Assembly: GCF_029952445.1 (NCBI RefSeq)
Contig: NZ_JAQPPK010000005.1
Coordinates: forward strand, 1 to 64,000
Length of the DNA stretch: 64,000 nt
DNA from: Paenarthrobacter nitroguajacolicus
GTDB taxonomy: Bacteria > Actinomycetota > Actinomycetes > Actinomycetales > Micrococcaceae
Direction of reading: 5' to 3'
Shown here: positions 25,041 to 33,741 of the stretch, piece after piece
Position numbering within the stretch: the first letter of the stretch is position 1
Layout: each line of letters starts with the position of its first letter
Notes under the pieces: generated by a model
Databases searched by the model: none
What the model was told of the DNA's origin: nothing
Seen by the model: the letters and a program-made list of their open reading frames with translations, nothing else
Translations under genes and position numbers: made by a program

Positions 25041-25921
25041 GTGATGCCCAGGAGGGTCAGGACCCCGCCAGTACCCGCTGGAAGCGGACCCTTGAGGTGC
25101 TCTCCGTGGTGGGTCCGCCTTTGACAGTGGTCACGGCCTTGCTGGTCTATTTCGGCTGGGCACGCACGGATGCGCAAGCCAAGGCAATGGGGCTGGACGT
25201 CAGCCTTTTCGGCTACACGGTGCAGGATTTCATGCTGAGGAGCATCCAGTCACTGTTCCAGCCCTTGGCGTGGCTGGTGGTTATCGGCCTGCTGTGGCTC
25301 ATGTTGGACCGGGCAGTGGCCCGCTTGCTTGACGTGCCCGGAAACAGGCGGCGGGTCCAGCTATCCGCCACTGTGGTTCTCCTGCTGGGTTTCGCCTACG
25401 CGGCAGCCATGTGGATAGCAGTGACGGCACGGCCCGGCGAAACTGTCCTCTATGCACCCTTCCTCGTAGCCGCCGGACTGGTTGTGGGGGCCTGGGGGCT
25501 GAGCGTGCGACGCCGGGCTGCCGCTGCCTCGCCGCAGGGCAGGCGGGCCACCCCGCGTGCCATCGAGGGCTGGCTGGTCTTTGTCCTGGTCACGCTGCTC
25601 CTGTTTTGGGGAACCTCGGACTACGCCCAGGCGCTGGGACGGGGTGCGGCGGTCGACTACCAGGAGCGTTCCCACCTGCTGCCCACCGCCGTCGTATACA
25701 GCAAGGAGCGCTTGGCGGTCACAGTTCCAAACGTCAAGGAAGAGTCGGCCGGTTCGGAGGCCTCGCCACTTTTCAGGTACACCGGTCTGCGTTTGCTGGT
25801 GGTCAGTGGAGGACGGATCTTCCTTTTGAACGATGGGTGGTCGCTGGAGCATGGCAGGGTTGTCGTCCTGCCGGACAACGGAAGCGTCCGCGTGGAGTAT
25901 GGGAACCCTGCTTCCGGCTGA
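25037..25921 (+). CDS. Multi-spanning membrane protein paired with lipoprotein, unknown
   Basis: A 294-residue protein with about five hydrophobic segments (near 21-42, 76-97, 107-130, 135-157, 172-193) and a soluble C-terminal domain of about 95 residues starting near SDYAQALG. It is coupled to the lipoprotein upstream by a GTGA overlap. I do not recognise a family; the soluble tail with short beta-like stretches (GLRLLVVSGGRIFLL) may be exposed outside the cell. A surface complex with the lipoprotein is plausible from the gene arrangement alone. Confidence 0.7.
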   Translation: MSDAQEGQDPASTRWKRTLEVLSVVGPPLTVVTALLVYFGWARTDAQAKAMGLDVSLFGYTVQDFMLRSIQSLFQPLAWLVVIGLLWLMLDRAVARLLDVPGNRRRVQLSATVVLLLGFAYAAAMWIAVTARPGETVLYAPFLVAAGLVVGAWGLSVRRRAAAASPQGRRATPRAIEGWLVFVLVTLLLFWGTSDYAQALGRGAAVDYQERSHLLPTAVVYSKERLAVTVPNVKEESAGSEASPLFRYTGLRLLVVSGGRIFLLNDGWSLEHGRVVVLPDNGSVRVEYGNPASG

Positions 25922-25922
25922 C

Positions 25923-25928
25923 TAGGCT
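25923..25928 (+). promoter_or_regulatory. -10 box of leaderless RibD-C type gene
   Basis: TAGGCT ends 6 nt before ATG 25935. It overlaps the region just after the preceding stop codon, so this gene has its own promoter despite the 13-bp gap. Confidence 0.6.
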
Positions 25929-25934
25929 GGGCCC

Positions 25935-26486
25935 ATGTCGGCATTCCAGTATTACGTAGCTTCCACCATCGACGGCTTCATAGCCTCGCCGGACGACGAC
26001 CTCGGCTGGCTCCTGCAGTTCGAAAGCGTTGACGGCCTAAACCAGGGCATCGAGTCCTTCATGGCCGGAGTTGGTTCGATCGCCATGGGCGGGGATACCT
26101 ACAGGTGGCTCATGGACAACGCGCCGGACACTTGGCCTTACCCCAACATCCCTTGTTGGGTCTTCACACACCACGAATATTCCGCACCCACCGGTTCGGA
26201 CATCACCTTCGTCCGGGGCGACGTCGCGGAGTTCGCGCCGGATCTCCTGAAGGACGCAGGAGGAAAGAATGTCTGGTTGCTTGGTGGAGGGGACTTGGTG
26301 GCCCAATTCGCCAACGCCGGACTGCTCGACGAAATCATCGTCACGATCGTTCCGGTGGTGTTGGGCGCTGGCAAGCCGCTCTTGCCGCTCAAGGGTCCGA
26401 CGGCGCCACTTGAGTTGGTCTCGTCAAGGATCCTCGGCGGGGCTGCGGCAGAGTTGCACTACCGGCTGCCGCAGCGCCCCCGCTGA
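25935..26486 (+). CDS. Dihydrofolate reductase-like (RibD C-terminal fold) protein
   Basis: A 183-residue protein of the DHFR/RibD-C superfamily. YYVASTIDGFIASPDDDLGW near the N-terminus, IAMGGDTYRWL in the middle and VWLLGGGDLVAQFANAGLLD before the C-terminal strand are conserved. Such stand-alone copies bind NADPH and are often annotated as dihydrofolate reductase without proof of folate activity. No riboflavin gene lies nearby. I see a leaderless promoter at its start. Confidence 0.88.
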   Translation: MSAFQYYVASTIDGFIASPDDDLGWLLQFESVDGLNQGIESFMAGVGSIAMGGDTYRWLMDNAPDTWPYPNIPCWVFTHHEYSAPTGSDITFVRGDVAEFAPDLLKDAGGKNVWLLGGGDLVAQFANAGLLDEIIVTIVPVVLGAGKPLLPLKGPTAPLELVSSRILGGAAAELHYRLPQRPR

Positions 26487-26529
26487 TCCGCCGTTCGAAA
26501 CCGGCCGGGATTCAGCGGATTCAGAGGAT

Positions 26530-26994
26530 TCAGCGGCGGTTGTCCCGGATCATGTTGGTGATGCGGGCAGTCGAGAGCCTGCGGCCCAACTCGTCTGTGA
26601 TGACAATCTCATGGGTAGCGAGGGTGCCGCCCAGGTGGATCGCCGTGCAGGTCCCTGTCACAGTGCCTGTTGCCACGGAGCGGTGATGGGTGGCACCCAC
26701 CTCAATGCCCACGGCGTGGCGTCCCCGTCCCGCGTGCAGGGAAGCTGCGAACGAGCCCAGGGTTTCCGCCAACACCACGTGGGCGCCACCATGGAGGATG
26801 CCTGCCACCTGGGTGTTTCCCTCTACGGGCATTGTGGCCACCATGCGTTCCGCGCTCATCTCGGTGAAACGGATTCCCATTTTCACCACGAGGCTTCCCA
26901 CTCCGTGCGCGGAAAGCCAATCGTGGAATTCTTCCGGCACCCCGGCCTCGTTGAGTTGGTCCTCAAAGCTGTTCGGCGTGAAATTGTCCATCAT
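26530..26994 (-). CDS. PaaI-type hotdog-fold thioesterase
   Basis: A 154-residue single hotdog domain. The signature GILHGGAHVVLAETLGS carries the catalytic-site loop and helix of the PaaI/4HBT thioesterase group, which hydrolyse acyl- or aroyl-CoA. GIEVGATHHRSV is the second conserved strand. Tandem ATGs (26994 and 26991) both fit as starts; the frame extends to 27156, but this would cover the polA promoter. It is divergent from polA with only 19 bp between the start codons. The substrate is unknown. Confidence 0.87.
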   Translation of the reverse strand: MMDNFTPNSFEDQLNEAGVPEEFHDWLSAHGVGSLVVKMGIRFTEMSAERMVATMPVEGNTQVAGILHGGAHVVLAETLGSFAASLHAGRGRHAVGIEVGATHHRSVATGTVTGTCTAIHLGGTLATHEIVITDELGRRLSTARITNMIRDNRR

Positions 26995-27000
26995 GCCAAC

Positions 27001-27006
27001 TAGGCT
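27001..27006 (+). promoter_or_regulatory. -10 box of leaderless polA transcript
   Basis: TAGGCT is 7 nt ahead of GTG 27014. It lies in the 19-bp gap between polA and the divergent thioesterase gene, whose own promoter must overlap it or lie inside the polA N-terminal coding region. Confidence 0.6.
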
Positions 27007-27013
27007 GGCACCT

Positions 27014-29797
27014 GTGAGTGAAACAACCAAACCGGACCAGGTTCCAACGGCCCAAGCTGCTGCCATTGCCACAGCACCCGCCCCCTCTGCCACGACATCG
27101 GGCAGCCTCTCGGGGGAGGGCCGGCCCAGGTTGCTGGTCCTGGATGGCCACTCCATGGCCTTCCGGGCTTTCTATGCCCTTCCTGCCGAGAATTTCTCCA
27201 CGGCCCGGGGTCAGTACACCAACGCCGTGCACGGTTTTACGTCCATGCTGATCAACCTGATCAAGGACCAGAAGCCAACCCATGTCGCCGTGGCCTTTGA
27301 CGTCTCCGACGACACCACGTTCCGCAAGGCCGAGTACAGCGAGTACAAAGGTGGCCGCAATGCCACCCCGGCGGAGTTCGCCGGCCAGATCGGCCTCATT
27401 GCACGGGTGATGGAGGCATGGGGGATCAAGACCATCGCCATGCCCGGCTACGAGGCTGACGACGTCCTCGCCACCTTGGCCTCGCAGGCTGATGCCGAGG
27501 GTTTCGAGGTGCTGCTTGTATCCGGCGACCGGGACGCGTTCCAGCTCATCAATGACAACGTCTTTGTGCTCTACCCCAAGCAGGGCGTCAGCAACATTCC
27601 CAAGATGGACGCTGCTGCCATTGAGGAGAAGTATTTCGTCAAGCCCGAACTGTATTCGGACCTCGCCGCGCTCGTCGGAGAGACGGCCGATAACCTGCCT
27701 GGCGTTCCGGGTGTTGGCCCCAAGACGGCGGCCAAATGGATCAACCTCTACGGTGGCCTTGAAGGCATCCTGGAAAACCTTGACGCCATTGGCGGCAAGG
27801 TGGGCGGTGCGCTCAAGGAAAACCTGGAAAACGTCAAGCGCAACCGCAGGCTCAACCAGTTGCTGACTGACCTGGACCTGCCGATCACCTTGGAGGACCT
27901 GCACGAGCCGCGTCCGGACCGGCAAGCCATCGAGGAGCTCTTTGAGGAGCTTGAGTTCCGGACTCTCCGCACGCGGCTTTTCGACCTCTACGGGGATGAC
28001 ACGGCGGGGGCTGCCCCGGACACCATTGACGCCCCGGAGTTCGCCACCCTTACGGACGCGCCGGGACTTGAAGCATTCTTCGCAGCAGGTTCCGGGGTCC
28101 GGTCTGCCGTTGCCGTCCAGCTTGTCCCGGGTCGTGTCGGGGATGACGCCAGTGCGCTGGCCGTCGTCCGTGCCAACGGGGCAGCCTTCATCGAGCTGAC
28201 CGGACTGGACGCCGAGGCCGAGGAAGTCCTGGCCCGCTGGCTGCGCGACCCCGAAGAAGCCAAGGTCCTGCACGAGTTCAAATCGGCTCTCAAGGCGCTG
28301 CACAACCGTGGTCTCGGCCTCGAAGGCGTAGTGGATGACACGTCCATCTCCGGCTACCTGATCCAGCCGGACCGCCGCAGCTATGACCTCGCCGAGCTCG
28401 CGCAGGTCCACCTCAAGATCTCCCTGACCGCAGCTGCTGCCCAGTCCGGACAACTGGAACTGGACCTCAGCGGTGACACGGACCATGCCGCCGCTGCAGC
28501 GTTGGTGCAGCAGGCCGCCGTCGTCCATGCGCTGAGCAAGCACTTCGAAAAGGAACTGGCGGACCGCAAGGCAGATGCCCTCCTGACCACCCTGGAGCTT
28601 CCCGTGGCGCGGGTCCTGGCCCAGATGGAACTGACAGGCATTTTCGTCTCCACGGACCGCATGGATGAGCAGCTGGCAGACCTGACCAAGGTGATCCAAA
28701 CTGCCCAGGAGCAGGCGTTCGCGGCAATTGGCCACGAAGTTAACCTGGGTTCGCCCAAGCAGCTGCAGACCGTCCTGTTCGAAGAACTGGGCCTGCCCAA
28801 GACCAAGAAGATCAAGTCGGGCTACACCACCGATGCCGCCTCCCTCAAGGCCCTCCTGGAAAAGACCGGCCACGAATTCCTGGTCCAGCTCATGGCGCAC
28901 CGCGAGTCGTCCAAGCTGGCACAGATGGTGGAGACACTGAAAAAGTCCGTCGCAGACGATGCACGGATCCACACCACGTACGCGCAGAACATCGCAGCCA
29001 CGGGCCGTATCTCCTCCAACAACCCCAACCTGCAGAACATCCCCGTACGCAGCGAAGAAGGCCGCAGGGTCCGCAGCATTTTCGTGGTCAGCGAGGGTTA
29101 CGAGTGCTTATTGTCGGCCGATTACTCGCAGATCGAGATGCGCATCATGGCCCACCTTTCGGGGGACCAGGCGTTGATCCAGGCCTACAAGGACGGGGAA
29201 GACCTGCACCGGTTCGTCGGTGCCCGGATCTTTAACGTTGAACCGGCAGAAGTCACCAGCGCCATGCGTTCCAAGGTGAAGGCCATGTCATACGGCCTCG
29301 CTTATGGCCTGACCTCCTTCGGACTATCCAAGCAATTGGAGATCTCCGTGGACGAGGCCCGGACACTGATGAAGGACTACTATGACCGCTTCGGTGCGGT
29401 ACGCGCCTACCTTGACGGAGTGAGGGACCAAGCACGTGTGGACGGCTACACCGCCACCATCGAAGGCCGTCGCCGCTACCTGCCGGACCTGACCAGCACC
29501 AACCGCCAGGCCCGCGAAGCAGCCGAACGCATCGCCTTGAACTCGCCCATCCAGGGTTCAGCGGCGGACATCATCAAGCGGGCCATGCTGGGCGTCTCGG
29601 CAGAGCTCGCCAGCCAGGGACTGAAGTCCCGGATGCTGCTGCAGGTCCATGACGAACTCGTTTTGGAAGTTGCTCCGGGGGAGCGCGAGGCCGTGGAAAA
29701 GCTGGTCATCGAACAGATGGGCTCGGCCGCGGACCTGTCGGTGCCGCTCGACGTCCAGATCGGCGTTGGTTCCAGCTGGTACGAGGCCGGACACTAG
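27014..29797 (+). CDS. polA: DNA polymerase I
   Basis: A 927-residue DNA polymerase I for Okazaki-fragment maturation and repair gap filling. The N-terminal 5' nuclease starts at LLVLDGHSMAFRAFYALP. The middle 3'-5' exonuclease-like domain lacks the usual acidic DxE catalytic pattern, so proofreading is probably absent, as known for other actinobacteria. The polymerase domain has motif A DYSQIEMRIMAHLSGD, motif B RSKVKAMSYGLAYG and motif C QVHDELVLEV. GTG 27014 follows a leaderless -10 box; the open frame to 26690 overlaps the divergent thioesterase. uvrA, uvrB and uvrC all lie in the same window. Confidence 0.97.
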   Translation: MSETTKPDQVPTAQAAAIATAPAPSATTSGSLSGEGRPRLLVLDGHSMAFRAFYALPAENFSTARGQYTNAVHGFTSMLINLIKDQKPTHVAVAFDVSDDTTFRKAEYSEYKGGRNATPAEFAGQIGLIARVMEAWGIKTIAMPGYEADDVLATLASQADAEGFEVLLVSGDRDAFQLINDNVFVLYPKQGVSNIPKMDAAAIEEKYFVKPELYSDLAALVGETADNLPGVPGVGPKTAAKWINLYGGLEGILENLDAIGGKVGGALKENLENVKRNRRLNQLLTDLDLPITLEDLHEPRPDRQAIEELFEELEFRTLRTRLFDLYGDDTAGAAPDTIDAPEFATLTDAPGLEAFFAAGSGVRSAVAVQLVPGRVGDDASALAVVRANGAAFIELTGLDAEAEEVLARWLRDPEEAKVLHEFKSALKALHNRGLGLEGVVDDTSISGYLIQPDRRSYDLAELAQVHLKISLTAAAAQSGQLELDLSGDTDHAAAAALVQQAAVVHALSKHFEKELADRKADALLTTLELPVARVLAQMELTGIFVSTDRMDEQLADLTKVIQTAQEQAFAAIGHEVNLGSPKQLQTVLFEELGLPKTKKIKSGYTTDAASLKALLEKTGHEFLVQLMAHRESSKLAQMVETLKKSVADDARIHTTYAQNIAATGRISSNNPNLQNIPVRSEEGRRVRSIFVVSEGYECLLSADYSQIEMRIMAHLSGDQALIQAYKDGEDLHRFVGARIFNVEPAEVTSAMRSKVKAMSYGLAYGLTSFGLSKQLEISVDEARTLMKDYYDRFGAVRAYLDGVRDQARVDGYTATIEGRRRYLPDLTSTNRQAREAAERIALNSPIQGSAADIIKRAMLGVSAELASQGLKSRMLLQVHDELVLEVAPGEREAVEKLVIEQMGSAADLSVPLDVQIGVGSSWYEAGH

Positions 29798-29821
29798 GCG
29801 CGATGCACCGCCAATGATCCC

Positions 29822-29858
29822 CTGGGGGCGCGCCGTCGTGATGGTGGCGCGCCCCCAG
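29822..29858 (+). terminator. Long GC hairpin terminator after polA
   Basis: CTGGGGGCGCGCC (29822-29834) pairs perfectly with GGCGCGCCCCCAG (29846-29858) over an 11-nt loop. There is no U-tract, as is common for actinobacterial terminators. It lies between polA and the following gene's own promoter. Confidence 0.75.
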
Positions 29859-29867
29859 CCCTCTGGC

Positions 29868-29873
29868 TAGGCT
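29868..29873 (+). promoter_or_regulatory. -10 box of leaderless Eis-like gene
   Basis: TAGGCT ends 7 nt before GTG 29881. The polA terminator ends 9 bp upstream, so this gene starts a new transcript. Confidence 0.6.
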
Positions 29874-29880
29874 CGAAGGC

Positions 29881-31194
29881 GTGGCTGATCCCAAGGAACA
29901 AAACACCGAAAAATATTCCGTCCAAAGATTCCCCGTCGTTGCCGACCGCAACGACGCAGCGTACGGCCGCTGCACCGCCTGGGTGCAAGCGGTCTCCCAC
30001 GGCTTCCACCAGGAGCGGCGGGACGACGAATACCTGGCCAGGACCCTGGCGTCCTACAAAACCGACAAGCGTGAGCTGACCGGTGTCTACGTCACAGGGG
30101 CAGTGCCCGGTCATTCGCTGCCTGCCGACGTCCCAGTGGCAACGTATGCCACCATGCGCAAATCCTTGAACATTGGTTTTGGGCGGCAGCTGGAGTCCAA
30201 CCTGATTACCGCCGTGACCGTCCGCGGAACACATCGGCGCAACGGAATCCTGCGGGGCATGATCACCGCGGACCTGGAAAGCGCCAAGGACGAAGGCCTT
30301 GCCATGGCGGCGCTCACTGCCTCCGAAGGGTCCATCTACGGACGCTTTGGATTCGGCGTCGCAACCTTTGAACGCAGCGTCAAGGTCGATACCGGTCCCC
30401 GTTTCCGGCTCAAGGGCCAGGCGGGGGGCGCCGTCGAAGTTGCCGACCCCGCAGTCCTCCTTGACGTGGCTCCGCAAGTTTTCGCGAGGGTTCACCAGCA
30501 CACACCGGGTTCGGTGGACCGCCAGGAGTACTACCGCCTGGTTGCCTCAGGCTCGATCGGTCACGACGGCAAGCCCGATATGTCCGTTCGAGTTGCCTTG
30601 CACTACGACACGTCCGGAACTCTGGACGGCTACGTCTCCTACCGTTTCAAGGGTTGGGACCACAAGCCGTTCACCATGGAAATCGTGGACCTCGTTGCGG
30701 CAACCCACGTGGCATACCTCGATCTGTGGCGGTTCCTGGGCAGCATCGACCTCATCGATGAGGTGACCTGGGCAGAGGCCCCTGTGGACGATCCCCTGGC
30801 CTGGGCGCTCGAGGATCCGCGGTGCATCGAAGCTTCTGACGTCCGTGACATGTTGTGGCTCAGGATCCTGGACACGCAGGCAGCGTTGGAGGCCAGAAGC
30901 TATCCCGTATCCGGGCGCGTGGTTCTGGAGGTTACGGACCGCTTGGGACTGGCGGACGGCACCTGGGTCTTGGAGTCCGACGGCGGTGCTGCCGCCGTCG
31001 TAAATGACGGCACCGGACTGACGCCCGACCTCAGCATGGACGCCGCCGACCTCGCCTCCATCTACCTCGGAGCGGTCTCGCCAGTGACGTTGGCTGCTGC
31101 CGGACGCATTCGCGAGCACACCCCGGGTTCGGCTTTTCAAGCACAGCAGCTGTTCGCGGTGGAACGCTCCGCCCACTGTCTTACACACTTCTAG
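29881..31194 (+). CDS. Eis-like GNAT-family acetyltransferase
   Basis: A 437-residue protein with the Eis layout: an N-terminal GNAT domain (GTHRRNGILRGMI is the acetyl-CoA pyrophosphate loop), a second GNAT-like middle region (about 200-320) and a C-terminal sterol-carrier-like domain ending in Phe. In mycobacterial Eis the C-terminal carboxylate takes part in catalysis. Eis acetylates amines, including aminoglycosides, but relatives vary in substrate. The ASEGSIYGRFGFG block is typical. It has its own leaderless promoter just after the polA hairpin. Confidence 0.86.
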   Translation: MADPKEQNTEKYSVQRFPVVADRNDAAYGRCTAWVQAVSHGFHQERRDDEYLARTLASYKTDKRELTGVYVTGAVPGHSLPADVPVATYATMRKSLNIGFGRQLESNLITAVTVRGTHRRNGILRGMITADLESAKDEGLAMAALTASEGSIYGRFGFGVATFERSVKVDTGPRFRLKGQAGGAVEVADPAVLLDVAPQVFARVHQHTPGSVDRQEYYRLVASGSIGHDGKPDMSVRVALHYDTSGTLDGYVSYRFKGWDHKPFTMEIVDLVAATHVAYLDLWRFLGSIDLIDEVTWAEAPVDDPLAWALEDPRCIEASDVRDMLWLRILDTQAALEARSYPVSGRVVLEVTDRLGLADGTWVLESDGGAAAVVNDGTGLTPDLSMDAADLASIYLGAVSPVTLAAAGRIREHTPGSAFQAQQLFAVERSAHCLTHF

Positions 31195-31287
31195 GCGGCA
31201 CCGCTTCATCACACTCACATAGTCACAACGTCAGCAGGGAGTTGCTGGAGAAGGGTATTTCGTTCGGCCGGCTCGGGGACGTCCTGT

Positions 31288-31311
31288 CGCCGTAACGCCC
31301 GCCGTAACGCC
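31288..31311. repeat. Two adjacent 12-bp direct repeats before rpsA promoter
   Basis: CGCCGTAACGCC occurs at 31288-31299 and again at 31300-31311 with no gap. The second copy ends 3 bp before the -35 hexamer, a position suited to an activator or to a UP-like element. Confidence 0.75.
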
Positions 31312-31314
31312 GCT

Positions 31315-31344
31315 TTGACCCTGCTTTGCCTAAGCGACTAGAAT
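31315..31344 (+). promoter_or_regulatory. Strong SigA-type promoter of rpsA
   Basis: TTGACC (31315-31320) and TAGAAT (31339-31344) are separated by 18 bp, close to consensus. Transcription would start near 31351, giving a leader of about 140 nt to rpsA. Confidence 0.8.
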
Positions 31345-31421
31345 AAACGGGCGTGTACTACGTGCATGCATCCATTTTGTACTAATCCACAAATCAGGAT
31401 GACCCGGCAATTTGTCGTGTT

Positions 31422-31445
31422 CTGCCGTCCGGACCCGGGCGGCAG
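31422..31445 (+). promoter_or_regulatory. Hairpin in rpsA leader
   Basis: CTGCCGTCC (31422-31430) pairs with GGGCGGCAG (31437-31445), with one G-U pair, over the loop GGACCC. No T-run follows, so it is not a classical terminator. S1 autoregulates its mRNA in other bacteria, so a regulatory role is possible. Confidence 0.45.
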
Positions 31446-31490
31446 CGGTTTGCCTGACCGACTAACTATCCACAACGGAGCCCCTACTAC

Positions 31491-32966
31491 ATGACCATCA
31501 CCTCCACCGAGAAGCCCGGTACCCCCGTAGTCGCCATTAACGACATCGGTACCGCTGAGGACTTCCTCGCAGCTGTCGACGCCACCATCAAGTACTTCAA
31601 CGACGGAGACCTCGTCGAAGGTACCGTCGTCAAGGTCGACCGCGACGAAGTTCTGCTCGACATCGGTTACAAGACCGAAGGTGTCATCCCTTCCCGTGAA
31701 CTTTCCATCAAGCACGATGTTGATCCCGGTGACGTTGTCGCCGTTGGCGATCAGGTCGAAGCTTTGGTTCTCACCAAGGAAGACAAAGAAGGCCGTCTGA
31801 TCCTCTCCAAGAAGCGTGCTCAGTACGAGCGCGCCTGGGGCGACATCGAGAAGGTCAAGGAAGAAGACGGCGTCGTTACCGGTACCGTCATCGAGGTTGT
31901 CAAGGGTGGCCTCATCCTGGACATCGGCCTGCGCGGCTTCCTGCCCGCATCCCTCGTCGAGATGCGTCGCGTCCGCGACCTCGCTCCGTACATCGGTCAG
32001 CAGATCGAAGCCAAGATCATCGAGCTCGACAAGAACCGCAACAACGTTGTTCTGTCCCGCCGTGCATGGCTCGAGCAGACCCAGTCCGAGGTTCGCTCCA
32101 CGTTCCTCAACAAGCTGGAAAAGGGCCAGGTTCGTCCCGGCGTCGTTTCCTCCATCGTCAACTTCGGTGCCTTCGTGGACCTGGGCGGCGTGGACGGCCT
32201 CGTTCACGTTTCCGAGCTGTCCTGGAAGCACATCGACCACCCCTCCGAGGTTGTCGAAGTTGGCCAGGAAGTCACCGTCGAGGTCCTCGAAGTGGATCTG
32301 GACCGCGAGCGTGTTTCCCTGTCGCTCAAGGCTACGCAGGAAGATCCGTGGCAGACCTTCGCCCGTACCCACGCCCTCGGCCAGGTTGTTCCGGGTAAGG
32401 TCACCAAGCTGGTTCCGTTCGGTGCGTTCGTTCGCGTCGAAGACGGCATCGAAGGCCTCGTGCACATCTCCGAGCTGGCTGTCCGCCACGTTGAGCTCGC
32501 CGAGCAGGTTGTCTCCGTTGGCGACGAACTGTTCGTCAAGGTCATCGACATCGACCTCGAGCGTCGCCGCATCTCCCTCTCCCTCAAGCAGGCTAACGAG
32601 GGCGTTGACGCTGACAGCACCGAGTTCGATCCCGCTCTGTACGGCATGGCCGCTGAGTACGACGAAGAGGGCAACTACAAGTACCCCGAGGGCTTCGACC
32701 CCGAGTCGAACGAATGGCTCGAAGGCTACGAGACCCAGCGCGCCGCTTGGGAGCAGCAGTACGCTGACGCCCAGACCCGTTGGGAAGCCCACAAGAAGCA
32801 GGTTGCCCAGCACGCTGCTGACGACGCTGCTGCTGCAACGTCCGGTGAGTCCGATTCCGGCACCACCAGCTACTCCTCGGAGCCGGCTGCTGCTGAGTCC
32901 AACGCTGGTACCCTGGCGTCCGACGAAGCACTCGCCGCACTGCGCGAGAAGCTGACCGGCAACTAA
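31491..32966 (+). CDS. rpsA: 30S ribosomal protein S1
   Basis: A 491-residue S1 with four S1 RNA-binding domains, for example VEGTVVKVDRDEVLLDIGYK, then VTGTVIEVVKGGLILDIG, then GVVSSIVNFGAFVDLGGVDG and GKVTKLVPFGAFVRVEDGIE. Four domains, against six in E. coli, is usual for actinobacteria. The long acidic C-terminal tail (from about 385) is low in complexity. Codon choice is strongly biased to GTT/GTC and AAG as expected for high expression. GGAG is rather far (about 12 nt) from the ATG. The gene has its own promoter and terminator. Confidence 0.97.
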   Translation: MTITSTEKPGTPVVAINDIGTAEDFLAAVDATIKYFNDGDLVEGTVVKVDRDEVLLDIGYKTEGVIPSRELSIKHDVDPGDVVAVGDQVEALVLTKEDKEGRLILSKKRAQYERAWGDIEKVKEEDGVVTGTVIEVVKGGLILDIGLRGFLPASLVEMRRVRDLAPYIGQQIEAKIIELDKNRNNVVLSRRAWLEQTQSEVRSTFLNKLEKGQVRPGVVSSIVNFGAFVDLGGVDGLVHVSELSWKHIDHPSEVVEVGQEVTVEVLEVDLDRERVSLSLKATQEDPWQTFARTHALGQVVPGKVTKLVPFGAFVRVEDGIEGLVHISELAVRHVELAEQVVSVGDELFVKVIDIDLERRRISLSLKQANEGVDADSTEFDPALYGMAAEYDEEGNYKYPEGFDPESNEWLEGYETQRAAWEQQYADAQTRWEAHKKQVAQHAADDAAAATSGESDSGTTSYSSEPAAAESNAGTLASDEALAALREKLTGN

Positions 32967-33006
32967 TTCCGCCTCCCTCACGGGATGTGCTGAATAGCCA
33001 AAAAAG

Positions 33007-33037
33007 GACCCCTGCCTCCGGGCAGGGGTCCTTTTTG
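33007..33037. terminator. Bidirectional terminator between rpsA and yigZ
   Basis: GGACCCCTGCC (33007-33017) pairs perfectly with GGCAGGGGTCC (33022-33032), flanked by A6 before and T5 after. It works for rpsA and, read on the other strand, for the converging yigZ gene. Confidence 0.95.
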
Positions 33038-33045
33038 CTAAATCC

Positions 33046-33735
33046 TTAGCCGCGGACGTCAATCCATTCGGTACCTTCGGGCCGGAGGATGGAACCACCT
33101 GCGGTCAGTGCCGCCACTCGGGCATGGGCGTCCGCGATCTCCTGGGCCTCATCCGCCAGAGCGATACGCAGGACCGCGTGCCGCGCTTCATACCCTGTAT
33201 CTGCCATGACGTATCCGGCATTGCGAAGTTCGTTCTCCAGGCGCCCGGCATCGGCGTGTGCAACCTCAATGGCGCAAAGCCTCAGCCGCCGGCGCTGGAC
33301 AAGAGGGGCCAGTTCCAGTGCTGCGGAGACGGATTCGGAGTAGGCCCGCACCAGTCCGCCAGCGCCAAGGAGAATACCGCCAAAGTAGCGGACGACGACG
33401 GCCGCGACGTCGCTGAGGTCGGTCACCCCAGGTTCGGACTCGCGTTTGATGAGTGCTTCAAGCATCGGTATGCCCGCGGTCCCGGAGGGTTCACCGTCGT
33501 CGCTGGATCGTTGGATCATCCGGTCCGCGCCGATCACGAACGCAGAGCAGTGGTGGCGGGCGTCATGGAATTCACGCCGAAGTTCGCTGACCAACGACCG
33601 CGCGGCTTTCTCGTCTGACGCCCGGCGAAGGACGGTGATGAAACGCGACCGTCGGATTTCCAGTTCATGGCGGAAGTCAGGACCTGCCGTGAGCGTTGTG
33701 TACTGGGTCGCACGGCTTTCTTCCTCAATTTCCAC
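33046..33735 (-). CDS. YigZ/IMPACT-family protein
   Basis: A 229-residue protein of the UPF0029/IMPACT family. The first domain contains RSRFITVLRRA, HHCSAFVIG and SSDDGEPSGTAGIPMLEAL, then VVVRYFGGILLGAGGLVRAY; the C-terminal domain resembles DUF1949. YigZ-type proteins are implicated in translation-related regulation but their molecular role is unsettled. GTG 33735 lies 6 nt after a TAGACT box, so the mRNA is probably leaderless. It is divergent from coaE with overlapping -10 elements and converges on rpsA at a shared terminator. Confidence 0.9.
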   Translation of the reverse strand: MEIEEESRATQYTTLTAGPDFRHELEIRRSRFITVLRRASDEKAARSLVSELRREFHDARHHCSAFVIGADRMIQRSSDDGEPSGTAGIPMLEALIKRESEPGVTDLSDVAAVVVRYFGGILLGAGGLVRAYSESVSAALELAPLVQRRRLRLCAIEVAHADAGRLENELRNAGYVMADTGYEARHAVLRIALADEAQEIADAHARVAALTAGGSILRPEGTEWIDVRG

Positions 33736-33741
33736 CGCTTC

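Larger units (their letters stand above)
31195..31490. other. Intergenic region carrying the rpsA promoter and leader
   Basis: About 300 bp between the Eis-like gene and rpsA with no gene seen. It contains two adjacent 12-bp direct repeats, a strong sigma-70-like promoter and a hairpin in a leader of roughly 140 nt; these are listed separately. Confidence 0.7.

Noticed and set aside
26963..28972. 669-codon open frame antisense to polA
   Set aside because: Opposite the well-conserved polA; no domain seen.
31338..33098. 586-codon open frame antisense to rpsA
   Set aside because: It mirrors the codon pattern of rpsA in a high-GC genome, spans the shared terminator and has no domain; a shadow frame.
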